Positions 53,762 through 62,151 of a stretch of DNA of 64,000 bases are shown in pieces (the first letter of the stretch is position 1; the number at the start of each line of letters is the position of its first letter). Origin of the DNA: JANQRX01 sp963663975. GTDB lineage: Bacteria; Pseudomonadota; Alphaproteobacteria; Rhizobiales; Kaistiaceae. Position numbers and translations under genes: made by a program. The DNA lies in the NCBI GenBank assembly GCA_963663975.2, contig CAXXRA010000006.1:445909-509908 (forward strand), written 5' to 3'. The notes under the pieces are model-generated. The model saw nothing but the letters and a program-made list of their open reading frames with translations. It had not been told where the DNA came from and made no database searches.

Positions 53762-54433
53762 ATGACCAAACCCGATCTGGAGACGCTCCTTGGCCGGACC
53801 GTGCTGTTCAACGGGCTGGATGAGGTTGAGCTCAAACGGCTGGCGGCGATTGCCCGCCGCTCGGGTCTCGCGGAGGGCGAGGTGCTGTTCCAGCAGGGCG
53901 ACGAGTCCGACGGGCTCTTCGTCATCACGGACGGCATTCTTCGCGTTTTCCTGACCGCCGATGACGGCCGCGAAGCCACGGTCAATTTGTCGGAGGAAGG
54001 CGACGTCATCGGCGAAATGGCGCTGCTCGACGGGCTGCCAAGAAGCGCCGGGGCGGCGGCACTGACCGCCGCGAGGCTGGTGTTCATCCCGCGCCGACCG
54101 TTTCTCGAACTCCTCGACAAGTCCAGCAGGCTCGGGCGCCAGATCATCCTGTTGCTGTGCGAGCGCCTGCGGGCGGCCAACGCCAAGGTCGACGAGGCGA
54201 TGTTCCACGATCTGCGCTACCGCCTGGTGATGCTGCTGCGCCAGCTCGCCGTCATCCACGGGCAGATCGAACACGACATGTCGGTGGTCGATCTCGATCT
54301 GACCCAGGGGACGCTCGCCCAGATGCTCGGCGCCAGTCGCGAGGCGGTCAACAAGCAGCTGCGGGCGCTGGTCAAGGAGGGCCGGATCGCGGTCGGCGGA
54401 CACCGCATTCAGCTTCTTCGCCCTCAACCGTGA
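53762..54433 (+). CDS. Crp/Fnr-family transcriptional regulator
   Basis: A cyclic-nucleotide-binding-domain regulator, 223 residues. The N-terminal beta-barrel contains EGEVLFQQGDESDGLFVITD and EGDVIGEMALLDGLPRSAGA. A dimerisation helix leads into the winged helix with TQGTLAQMLGASREAVNKQL. No Fnr-type four-Cys cluster is seen, so the signal is more likely cyclic AMP or another ligand than oxygen. It starts at ATG 53762. Its targets are not identifiable here. Confidence 0.9.
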   Translation: MTKPDLETLLGRTVLFNGLDEVELKRLAAIARRSGLAEGEVLFQQGDESDGLFVITDGILRVFLTADDGREATVNLSEEGDVIGEMALLDGLPRSAGAAALTAARLVFIPRRPFLELLDKSSRLGRQIILLLCERLRAANAKVDEAMFHDLRYRLVMLLRQLAVIHGQIEHDMSVVDLDLTQGTLAQMLGASREAVNKQLRALVKEGRIAVGGHRIQLLRPQP

Positions 54434-54501
54434 GCGGATGGCAGGCGGCGGCGGGCCGATTGAGGCGGCTCCACTTCGCCGGTTGGCGGGGGGTTGTCGA
54501 A

Positions 54502-54557
54502 AATAAAACAACGGCTTGCCGCGATGGCGTGACAAATCGATTCCTGTTGCGCGGGCG
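54502..54557 (+). promoter_or_regulatory. Promoter-like repeat, copy 1, upstream of tRNA-Lys
   Basis: Contains TTGCCG at 54516-54521 and GATTCC at 54539-54544, 17 bases apart. The segment is an imperfect direct copy of 54681-54737 (shared ATAAAACAA and CGCGGGCG ends). No gene begins between the copies. Confidence 0.4.
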
Positions 54558-54680
54558 CTGCCGCCGGTCGGCTGAACACGCGCCTCTCATTCGCCATCGG
54601 CCGATGGCCGGGCGAAAAACAACGGAAACTGAGCTGGCAGCCGACCCCATGCGTTGTCCGGGGTGGCGCCTTTTATCCAT

Positions 54681-54737
54681 GATAAAACAAAGGCTTGCAG
54701 CGACGGCGTGATGGATCGATTCTTGTGTCCGCGGGCG
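54681..54737 (+). promoter_or_regulatory. Promoter-like repeat, copy 2, upstream of tRNA-Lys
   Basis: TTGCAG at 54695-54700 and GATTCT at 54718-54723 are 17 bases apart. The tRNA starts about 105 bases downstream. It is the likelier promoter of tRNA-Lys. The remaining gap between the regulator gene and the tRNA shows nothing else. Confidence 0.45.
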
Positions 54738-54828
54738 AGGTGACCCATGCCGTCCATCGGCTGGACACTGGCTGTGGGCTTTGGTAGCACTCCGTTCGTT
54801 CGCGGCCCCCTCACGACCGCGGCACGGC

Positions 54829-54904
<76 letters not shown>

Positions 54905-54930
54905 ACTAACAGTTTGATATATAAGGAGAA

Positions 54931-55494
54931 TTAGTGGCGATCGTTAGATGGGCAGGCCAGCCTTGTTGGCAGGGTATTGGCAAATCCAACTACCCTCGCG
55001 CTCGCCACCTGGGCGCCTTCGGGCGCGCGGAGGGCGTAAGCACCTTTCAGACAAAGAAAAGCCGGGCTGCGCAACGGACCTCCCAGATGGATCAGCCAGT
55101 TTTGGGTCTTCTGCGACGAAATTCGCCAGCGCAGAAATAGGCCGCGATGATCCACAACGGTATGAGCAGACTGCGGTACCGGATCAGTGGCGATCAGCCA
55201 TTTGATGTCCTGTTGGAGCAGCCACACCGCCACAATCGAACACAGGGTGAGCATTTCCAGACTCCACCGGAGTACACTGGCCCGTCGCAGACCGAGACGA
55301 CGCCGTTTCCGTGACCGGTAAGCGAGTGCACCCAGAAACATCATTGGCCCCACAATGGGGCCGGCATTGTTCGGTGGAAGCACACCTTCCGCTATCTGAC
55401 TAACGGTACTGAGGAAGTACATAGCCCCGAGTACCAGCGTCAGAGTAGACCCCAGGAAGCGCACATCAGGCCGAAATCTGGTGAATCGAGGCAT
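54931..55494 (-). CDS. Predicted membrane protein, unknown
   Basis: I do not recognise this 187-residue protein. Three hydrophobic helices are visible (LGSTLTLVLGAMYFLSTVSQ, NNAGPIVGPMMFLGALAYRS and LEMLTLCSIVAVWLLQQDI), followed by a basic, cytoplasmic-looking tail. It begins just upstream of the integrase stop, on the same strand, and is the last gene before tRNA-Lys. The C-terminal half is less convincing, so the frame may be partly spurious. Confidence 0.5.
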   Translation of the reverse strand: MPRFTRFRPDVRFLGSTLTLVLGAMYFLSTVSQIAEGVLPPNNAGPIVGPMMFLGALAYRSRKRRRLGLRRASVLRWSLEMLTLCSIVAVWLLQQDIKWLIATDPVPQSAHTVVDHRGLFLRWRISSQKTQNWLIHLGGPLRSPAFLCLKGAYALRAPEGAQVASARVVGFANTLPTRLACPSNDRH

Positions 55495-55515
55495 GATTGT
55501 CCTTGATCTGGAGGG

Positions 55516-56151
55516 TTACGCGGCGGGTGCGTGGTACGGGACGTGAACGAGCTTGGCGGCGGCGAGCTTGGCGGCTTCGGGGCGGCGGTCATACCGCGCG
55601 GTGGTGACGGGCGAAGCGTGGCCGGCGAGTGCCTGGACCATCGCGAGGTCCGCCCCGGATTCCAGCGCACTCGACACGAACGAGCGGCGAAGGTCATGCG
55701 GTGTGCACGCGGCGATGGCGGCGCCCCGGGAGCGGCGCTGCAACCGCTTCATGAGCGCGTGCGGCGTCATGCCGGCGCCGGCCGCGATGGTCCCGGACTT
55801 CGACACGGGCGCCAGTAGCGGACCCGGAGCCTCGCCCCTGATGGCAATCCATGCGTCTACCGCGGCCCGCCCGCCGTTCGTGGCGTAGACAGTGCGCTCT
55901 CGATTCCCCTTACCGATGATGCGAAGGCCGCCGCGTGCCGCGTCGAAATCCTCGACCTGGACGGCGGCGGCTTCGGAGCGGCGAAGGCCGCAACCGAACA
56001 TGAGCGCGAAGGCCGCGGCATCTCTGGCGCCGGCCGCGGTCCCGTCGGCGCACGTTGCGAACAACGCGCCAATCTCGCCGACGTCGAGCGGCGAAGATGA
56101 CAAGAGCCTTATCGTCGAGCACGGCGACCTCGGCGGCTTGACCGGCATCAA
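55516..56151 (-). CDS. Tyrosine recombinase (integrase), catalytic domain only
   Basis: A 211-residue protein with the tyrosine-recombinase catalytic signature. The first Arg is in LMFGCGLRRSEAAAV, the HxxR in TPHDLRRSFVSSAL, the third His in ALAGHASPVTTARYDRR, and the Tyr nucleophile is that of ARYDRRPEA. The usual N-terminal core-binding domain is missing: upstream sequence is in another frame and repeat-rich, so the gene is probably truncated. It lies 600 bases from tRNA-Lys, consistent with site-specific integration there. Confidence 0.8.
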   Translation of the reverse strand: MMPVKPPRSPCSTIRLLSSSPLDVGEIGALFATCADGTAAGARDAAAFALMFGCGLRRSEAAAVQVEDFDAARGGLRIIGKGNRERTVYATNGGRAAVDAWIAIRGEAPGPLLAPVSKSGTIAAGAGMTPHALMKRLQRRSRGAAIAACTPHDLRRSFVSSALESGADLAMVQALAGHASPVTTARYDRRPEAAKLAAAKLVHVPYHAPAA

Positions 56152-56224
56152 ACCTGGCCGAACGATCCGCTAACCGACGAACGCGATCAGCTTCACGGAC
56201 ACCGGCCAGGGCGCGCCAGCCTTG

Positions 56225-56257
56225 CCGGCCCAGCTCGCGCGCGCGCGCTACAGCAAC
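56225..56257. repeat. CG-dinucleotide repeat, copy 1
   Basis: CCGGCCCAGCTCGCGC followed by alternating GC and GCTACAGCAAC. It is matched at 56291-56325 with one extra GC step. Alternating purine-pyrimidine tracts of this kind can form Z-DNA. Confidence 0.8.
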
Positions 56258-56290
56258 TCGGTCTTGGCCTCGGCCTTCGCGGTGAACTCC

Positions 56291-56325
56291 CCGGCCCAGC
56301 TCGCGCGCGCGCGCGCTACAGCAAC
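56291..56325. repeat. CG-dinucleotide repeat, copy 2
   Basis: Second copy of the 33-35-base unit at 56225-56257. The pair brackets the boundary between the truncated integrase and a capsid-like remnant and may mark a deletion or slippage site. Confidence 0.8.
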
Positions 56326-56462
56326 CGCAAAGCCCGCATTGTGTCGAGTTCGCTGCGCTGCTCGTCAGTGAGATCGTCGACGATGGCAAGCTCGGCCATG
56401 CGGCCGCGTTCGCGGGATTGCCGGTCGCGAAGATCGCGAAGCCGTTTTTGAGTAGGCGTCAT
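56316..56462 (-). pseudogene. Possible remnant of an HK97-type capsid protein N-terminus
   Basis: A 48-residue frame starting at ATG 56462 (MTPTQKRLRDLRDRQSRERG) with LTDEQRSELDTM. The pattern of charged helix then LTDEQR resembles the N-terminal region of HK97-family major capsid proteins. The reading ends at the CG repeat. The similarity is weak and rests on memory of family patterns. Confidence 0.35.
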
Positions 56463-56550
56463 CTGGGAATAATCCTTGCGCAAGAGGTGACAGGCGACCC
56501 CCCCTCGCAAAAGGATCAGATAAGAACCTACCCGACGCTATGTTTCCCAG

Positions 56551-56835
56551 TCAAGACAGTTCCGCGACCAGCTCGCGCCACGCCCGTTCCGCCTCGGTCA
56601 GCGGGCGGCGGTTTTCCTCGCGAGTCTTCGCGACATGGCACGACCTGCACAACGTCTGTAGCGCGTCGGGGTCGAAGGGGTCCTGCCCGGGCTCCCGCTG
56701 AAGCGGGGTGATGTGGTCGCACTCCAGGCGCCCGGCCTTGCCGCACGCGGTGCAGCGGTAGCCGTCCCGCCGGAACGCGGCGCGGCGCACGGCGGCCCAC
56801 CGGCGGGTGTTCAGATGGGCGTGATGGCGGCTCAC
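56551..56835 (-). CDS. HNH endonuclease, phage type
   Basis: A 94-residue nuclease. The zinc and metal motifs are YRCTACGKAGRLECDHITPL, then CRSCHVAKTREENRR. Such small HNH proteins sit next to the terminase of HK97-type phages and help cleave packaged DNA. It starts with GTG at 56835, which overlaps the stop of the preceding gene (GTGA), so the two are translated together. Confidence 0.88.
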   Translation of the reverse strand: MSRHHAHLNTRRWAAVRRAAFRRDGYRCTACGKAGRLECDHITPLQREPGQDPFDPDALQTLCRSCHVAKTREENRRPLTEAERAWRELVAELS

Positions 56836-57566
56836 TCTTCTGGACCCAAAAGCGCCCTCCGGTAATTCATCAGCGCGGAAGAAGTGCCCGATAACTCAAA
56901 TAGCTGTGGAAATATATTGTGGAAGAGTAAGAGGACGCACATCCCAACTCTCGTCAGGTTTCGCAATGAATGATCAAGCACAGTTCCATCGGGATGCGAG
57001 TAAAGTATTTTGAAGGTTTTTAGACCTTCGTGTTCTTCTTTTTTAATGCTAGAAGTTACGCTCATCTCGTTTGGATGAGCTCCAAAGTCGATTGCCTCTT
57101 CGTAGAGTTCATCAAAACAGCTCTTAAGACTTGCATCCGATGACGCAAGAATTGTCTTAATATTTCCTATCTTGAATTCCTTTTTGACTTTGGAAAGGTT
57201 AGCCTTACGATCCATCCACACATCTAGCAGCTCGGGCTTTCGAAATATCAGGGATGCGTATCCCCCTTGCTCTAGCATTAGTCTAAGCAATGGATGCAAC
57301 TCAGCGGCTTGGCCAGAAAACGCACAGCTTGCCGCCATCCGATAAGCCGAGTGTGCCCTGATCAACAAGAAGTAAGGGGCACACAGGTACATGGGGTTCG
57401 AACCCTCTTTAATTACATTCGAAAATGTCTCGTCAATTTTAACAATCTGTTTAGTTTCCGCTATTTTGTTCGCGAATGTCGCGAACTGATTCACACGAGC
57501 AGTGTCTAGAAAATTCGTGAGTTCATCGTTACCCCAGCGTGGTGGGGGCGGCATTTTGCTTGTCAT
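56832..57566 (-). CDS. Cargo protein of unknown function, low GC
   Basis: I do not recognise this 244-residue protein. It lies between the terminase and HNH genes. The base composition (about 43 percent GC by eye) is far below the surrounding phage genes, suggesting a separate origin. Visible features: a helical stretch PYFLLIRAHSAYRMAASC, then LHPLLRLMLEQGGYASLIFR, and a near-C-terminal helix VGMCVLLLFHNIFPQLFEL. It starts at ATG 57566 after GGGAGCACT. A moron-type gene (for defence or lysogeny) is a guess. Confidence 0.7.
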   Translation of the reverse strand: MTSKMPPPPRWGNDELTNFLDTARVNQFATFANKIAETKQIVKIDETFSNVIKEGSNPMYLCAPYFLLIRAHSAYRMAASCAFSGQAAELHPLLRLMLEQGGYASLIFRKPELLDVWMDRKANLSKVKKEFKIGNIKTILASSDASLKSCFDELYEEAIDFGAHPNEMSVTSSIKKEEHEGLKTFKILYSHPDGTVLDHSLRNLTRVGMCVLLLFHNIFPQLFELSGTSSALMNYRRALLGPEE

Positions 57567-57608
57567 AGTGCTCCCGATCTTTAGTAAACGCACGTGTAAG
57601 TGGCGGAC

Positions 57609-59202
57609 TCACCCCGCCAGCGCATATCGAAGCCGCCGCCGCGGCGGCCGGTCGAAGGCGTGCTCGGCCAGCCCCGCAGCGATCACACAGGCACTTAAAA
57701 CATCGATGCGCCCCCGGGAGTTCGCCCGGTCGAGCCCCGGATTTCCGTTCGGGTCCCGGCGCAGCGTCGATTTCGAGATCGCCGTCGCGAGCGAAAGGTT
57801 TTCGGCCATCGCAAACTTGCGCTGATGCACCAACCGCTGGAACGCTCGGATGTCCCGACCGCCATCCCGGCCGGCGCCGACGCGGCGAAAGTCGATAGGC
57901 CAGCGCACCGCCGCCCGGTCGAGGAAATCGCGGACCTCTGAATCCTTGTAGGAGTCCGCCGCCGCCGCCGCGACGCGGACCCCCGCCAGATCGCCCGCCA
58001 GATCGGCCAGGAAGGCGTCAGGGCGCACGATCCGCCCCGAGTAGGTCCGAAGCTCCCCGCGCCGCTCCATCGCAACGTAGGGAGCGCTGTCGCGCCGCGG
58101 GCGCTCTATCAGGGCCGGCACGTCGCCGAAGGCCATCCAGGTTTCAACCCGCCCCGTCGCCGGCCAGATCGCCGCCGCCGCAGTCGAGCTTGTCGCCTCC
58201 CCGAAATCGAACCCCAGGAAGGCCGGCCCATCGCGCGGGGGGAGGTCGTCGACGAAGCACGCCCGAAGATCGTCCGGGCTCAGGATCATTTCCCGCGTCG
58301 GGTCGAGATTCTGATTCAGGTCGAAGGCTCGGAAGCTCGGCTCGTCTGCCGGCGCACCCCGGACGCGGTTGACCTCGTGTGCCATGTATCCAAGCTGTTT
58401 GATCCCGGCCGCAATGCCCGGATTCGCAGCATGCCACGCCGCTTGATCGTCTATGGTGGCCGCTTCCGGCGCGGCGAAGATCCCTCGAAACGGTCGCGGG
58501 GTTGTCCAGGACCTCGGCGAACAACGGGCTATCGCCCCTCACGCTGATATGGATAATCCGCCCGGCCTTCGCGCTCACACTCGACCGGAGCCCCGCCAGG
58601 AGCTCGCGCGACCGCTCCGGCATCAAGCCGGTCTCATCGACGATCACAAGATCGAAGCTCGACGAATGCCCGGCCGTCCGCTCCGCCGCCAGGGTCTCCA
58701 AGCTCCCCGTCGCCGACAGGATCTTGCCGGGATAGGGCGAGCGCCGAATATCGACCTCCGACAGCCCGCTCGCCTCGGCGATCGCTGCTACTTGCGAGCG
58801 CAGTTCGGCGGCTTTTTCTTTCGAGACCGAAGCGATTGCGCCGCGCCAGCCGTGCGAGCGCAGCGGGCCGACAAGATGCCCGAGCGCCAGCACCGCACAG
58901 ACGGCGCTTTTCGCGTTCTTGCGGGCGACACAAAGCGCCGATTCGTGCGCTCCCCAACCGGCCCGCAGGAAGTCGACCGCGAAATCCGGGAGCGCCACCG
59001 GCTGGCCGGCCAGCGGATGCCCGGGCGGAACCTTGAGCGTCGACGCGGCCCAGCTCGCCAGCTCGCCCACCGGATCGGCCGGTGCCGGCACGGGGAGCAC
59101 CGCCTCGGGTGCCCGCGCCTTCGCCGCCCGTTGCCGCTCCCGATACCGGCGTTGCCGCTCACGGCTCGCGAGCCGCGCAGCAGCGGGGTCCTTGTAGGGC
59201 AT
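57609..59202 (-). pseudogene. Large terminase subunit with a frameshift
   Basis: A phage DNA-packaging ATPase and nuclease. The first frame, from ATG 59202 (MPYKDPAAARLASRERQ), has the ATPase P-loop-like CVARKNAKSAVCAVLALG and Walker B SFDLVIVDETGLMPERS. It breaks near 58480-58490. The second frame continues with IFAAPEAATIDDQAAWHAAN and then the nuclease part (GPAFLGFDFGEATSSTAAAA, with later Asp residues) to the end at 57609. The break needs one extra or two missing bases. If real, packaging is disabled. Confidence 0.8.
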
Positions 59203-59266
59203 CGATCCGTCACCCCGTCGTTACGGCGTTAGGGCGTTCGCAGAGAGGGAGCCCCCCACAGCGATC

Positions 59267-60712
59267 CGGGGATGTCCCGGTCGATGTTGAAAAGTTGAGG
59301 TAGGTGTCGCTCTCCTGGAGCCGTTAGGCTCCGGGTGCTGCAAACCCAAAAGGGAGAACGACACCATGGGAAATAATATCCGTAGTTCCAGCCGCCCGAA
59401 AGCCCTTGCCCCCTCGATTCCTATGCCGCCGCTGGCGGACGCGATGGACGCAGTCCATCTCAGCGTGGATCGGTTTTGCTTCTGGCCGGGGTCGAGGCCT
59501 TGGCCGAGATGATGGAGGAGGACGCCACGACCGTGTGCGGGGCCCGACATCGCCGCCATGGGGACCGTCGAGGTTATCGCTGGGGCAGGACACATAGCGA
59601 GATCGGCTACCACGGCGGCAAAGTGAAGGTGGCCCGGCCACGGGTTCGTGACCGGGCGGGCAAAGAGGTGAGCTTGGAGAGTTGGCAGGCGCTACGCGAT
59701 GGCAACCTGTTGCTCGAGTGGGCGCTCAACCTGATGGTCCTGAACGTGTCGACCCGCAAGTACCACCGCGCGGTCCGTCTGCCCGAGGGCGACCTGGCGA
59801 AAGCGCGTGGCGACGGCACCTCGAAGTCGGCCGTTTCCCGGCGCTTTGTGGCGCTGTCACGCAAGAAGATGAAGGCCTGGCTCGCCTCGGATTTCTCGGA
59901 ACTCGACCTGCTAGTCATCCAGATCGACGGTCTGCATGTCGGCGATCATGTCCTGATGGCGGCGATCGGCGTCGATGGCAACGGCGACAAGCATGTCCTG
60001 GCCGTGGTCGAGGGGGCGACGGAGAACACTGTCGTCGTCCAGGCCTTGATCGACAATCTCCTCGCCAGGGGGCTCGATCCGACACTGCCCCGGCTGTTCA
60101 TCGTCGATGGCGCGAAGGCGCTCAGCAAAGCGATCCGAAACACCTTCGGTGTGGCCGCCGCCATCCAGCGCTGCCAGGTCCACAAGGGCCGTAACATCAT
60201 CGAGCGCCTGCCCCAACATTTGCACGCGAGCGTCAAGAAGGCGCTCCGTCAGGCCTGGGACCAGGACGACGCAAACAAGGCCGAGCGGCTCTTGCGCAAC
60301 CTGGCCCGGCGTCTGGAGCATGAGGAACCGGGCGTCTCGGGCAGCATCCTGGAGGGGCTGGACGAGATCCTCACCATCATCCGCCTCGGCCTGCCGCACG
60401 AACTCCGGCGCTCGCTTGCCTGCACCAACATCATCGAGAACGCGCTCGGCACGGTGCGTCAGGTCACCCGCAACGTCAAACGCTGGAGGAACGCCGAGAT
60501 GGCGCTCAGATGGACCGCCGCCGGCTTGCTGGAGGCCCAGCCTTCCGTCGCCTCAAGGCCTATCGTCAGCTGCCCATACTCCGAAACGCTCTCCAGGAGC
60601 ACTTGAGAAAGGCTCACGCCGACAGTGCCATTGAAACCATCATGAAGGCAGCATAGCATCATCAACCAGCGACGCCTGCCCCACGAATTTCAACAGAGAT
60701 AGGGACATCGCC
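59267..60712. mobile_element. IS256-family element (1446 bp) with 8-bp target duplication
   Basis: The 8-base target CAGCGATC is found at 59259-59266 and 60713-60720. The ends carry imperfect inverted repeats (GATGTCCC and TGTTGAAA in both, with a six-base mismatched block between them). A transposase gene fills the element. It inserted just upstream of the terminase gene. Confidence 0.85.
59366..60656 (+). pseudogene. IS256-family transposase with two frameshifts
   Basis: The reading begins at ATG 59366 (MGNNIRSSSRPKALAPS), after AAAGGGAG. It loses a base near 59478. The main frame then contains VKVARPRVRDRAGKEV, the DDE Asp residues in LVIQIDGLHVGDHVLM and RLFIVDGAKALSKAIR, and TNIIENALGTVRQVTRNV. 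A second break near 60540 is followed by FRRLKAYRQLPILRNALQEH in another frame and the TAG stop at 60654-60656. Each break needs one base. Confidence 0.85.
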
Positions 60713-60821
60713 CAGCGATCAAGCGCCCCGCTCGCAAGCGGCGCGGTGCCATCGTGAGGTGGTCGATTTATGCAAAAATCTCAGCTCTTCGCTCACCCTT
60801 GTGCCGCCCCGCAGGGCGACG

Positions 60822-61268
60822 TTAGTGACGACAAACCTCATTGAACACCCATTCGCGTGCATCGTGGATCGCAACAGTGATGTCAAATAGATAGCCCATA
60901 GGTTGTTCCAGAGCTTCGCTGGGAGCCCCGACCCAATCCGCCATAGCGTCCCATGCCTTTGCATTGGCGGCTTCGACGGCCAATAGCGAATCTATAGTTG
61001 AAGCAGCAGCTTGATCACTTAGAGTGGCGCGCACGGCCCGCTGCGCTTCGTCACGTCTGTCTCCTGTTTCGTTGAGCAATTGCAGCAAGGTCTCTTTTTC
61101 TGGTGTGCCCCCGACGTATCCTGCGGCCATTCGTTCGTTGAGGAGTTGATTTGCTGCATCGCGCGCAGCTAAGGCTAAGCGGTAGTCGGAACAAGCGTCA
61201 GCCTGCGCCGGCGTGGCAAGGGATATTGCGGCCGCCGTGACGACCGCGATGGCAATGGGGCTTCGCAT
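60822..61268 (-). CDS. Small exported protein, unknown
   Basis: A 148-residue protein starting at ATG 61268. The signal peptide (MRSPIAIAVVTAAAISLATP) ends at AQA. The mature part has ACSDYRLALAARDAANQLL and a C-terminal HDAREWVFNEVCRH, with two Cys that could form a disulfide in the periplasm. I do not recognise the family. Only a weak purine stretch precedes the start. Confidence 0.6.
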   Translation of the reverse strand: MRSPIAIAVVTAAAISLATPAQADACSDYRLALAARDAANQLLNERMAAGYVGGTPEKETLLQLLNETGDRRDEAQRAVRATLSDQAAASTIDSLLAVEAANAKAWDAMADWVGAPSEALEQPMGYLFDITVAIHDAREWVFNEVCRH

Positions 61269-61274
61269 GGGGTC

Positions 61275-61322
61275 TCTCCGCACCTAAGTTACCAAATTTT
61301 TCTCCGCACCTAAGTTACCAAA
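61275..61322. repeat. Tandem direct repeat (22 bases, period 26)
   Basis: TCTCCGCACCTAAGTTACCA is repeated exactly at 61275 and 61301. Repeats of this kind near an IS end would be transposase-binding sites. Confidence 0.85.
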
Positions 61323-61375
61323 AGGGTGGCCCCAGGGGCCCCTTATCTGTGTTGGCTTTTGTCTCACGCCTGTTG

Positions 61376-61444
61376 ATCGGCGTGGAATATTGACCCCCTT
61401 GGTGGGGTAATCGGCGTCCAAAATTGACCCCCCTGGTTTTGTAA
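61376..61444. repeat. IS21-like terminal repeats (two imperfect 35-base copies)
   Basis: ATCGGCGTGGAATATTGACC and ATCGGCGTCCAAAATTGACC begin two copies 34 bases apart. The GTCCAAAATTGACCCC pattern resembles IS21-family ends, which contain multiple transposase-binding repeats. No istA/istB genes follow, so this is at most an end fragment. The gap 61269-61597 holds nothing else that I recognise except a short hairpin ACCTCGT/ACGAGGT. Confidence 0.5.
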
Positions 61445-61597
61445 TTTTTAACACACCTCGTTGTTTGGACAGACGAGGTGGGGGAGATGCTGGTTGCCGT
61501 TGTCCGCGACTTCGCGACGGTGAACTGTTCGGGTCGCACATTTTGTGACCTCGTTCGACCACAACCAATGGCGCGCTGTACGACCACCGCCCCGTCT

Positions 61598-61765
61598 TCA
61601 TCTCGAGTGACAGGCTGCGGATGGTGCCGCCACCTGCCAGTTACATGACGAGTGCGCTGTCTCGTTTTGCTCGCCGGGCTTCAGCTTCGCCGACTCGTCG
61701 AGCAGGCCGCCGATCTCGTGAAGCGCCCGGATGCGATCGATCATGAAATGTCGCCGCAAGATCAT
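61598..61765 (-). CDS. Small protein coupled to the TubC-like gene, truncated
   Basis: A 55-residue frame whose ATG (61765) overlaps the stop of the preceding gene (ATGA). It contains MIDRIRALHEIGGLLDESAK, which looks native. The C-terminal half looks foreign (NWQVAAPSAACHSR), consistent with truncation by the repeat-rich segment. Function unknown. Confidence 0.45.
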   Translation of the reverse strand: MILRRHFMIDRIRALHEIGGLLDESAKLKPGEQNETAHSSCNWQVAAPSAACHSR

Positions 61766-62151
61766 CCCGTCCCATGGGGCAACAAGGGATCGCCGAGCCG
61801 GTCACCACCTCCACAGGCGAGGCAACGCTCTGGAGACGATGTCGCCGGATGACGGTTCATCCCTTCGCTGACGCAGCAGGCAAACGCCTGGGCCTCCGCT
61901 GCCGGACGCGGGAGGCCCCCGTAAAACTCGGCGATCCCGGCCCGTTCGTCGAAATAGACCTGCCAGTCCTCGGCCGACCAACCATCGCCACCGGGACGCA
62001 GCAGGGCGACAATCCCAGCCTTGTTTCTGGAAAGGGCTTCGAGAACGGGTTCCGGCGGGGGTGAGGAGGCTTCGAGAACCAAGTCATCGCCGTCGAGCGC
62101 GATTTCGACACCAGCGGCCCGAGCCGTCCGGAGGGCTTCAGCCGCCGTCAT
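61762..62151 (-). CDS. TubC-N-like docking-domain protein of the primase operon
   Basis: 129 residues. The N-terminal part MTAAEALRTARAAGVEIALD followed by LEALSRNKAGIVALLRPG resembles the TubC-N-type docking domain. It continues WSAEDWQVYFDERAGIAEFY and CLACGGGDRLGDPLL. Proteins of this type accompany primase-helicase genes in integrated elements of alphaproteobacteria. Its ATG at 62151 overlaps the stop of the primase gene (ATGA). Confidence 0.65.
   Translation of the reverse strand: MTAAEALRTARAAGVEIALDGDDLVLEASSPPPEPVLEALSRNKAGIVALLRPGGDGWSAEDWQVYFDERAGIAEFYGGLPRPAAEAQAFACCVSEGMNRHPATSSPERCLACGGGDRLGDPLLPHGTG

Noticed and set aside
61284..61601. Two minus-strand frames of 90-105 codons
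   Set aside because: They run through the repeat patch, are low in complexity and show no family pattern.
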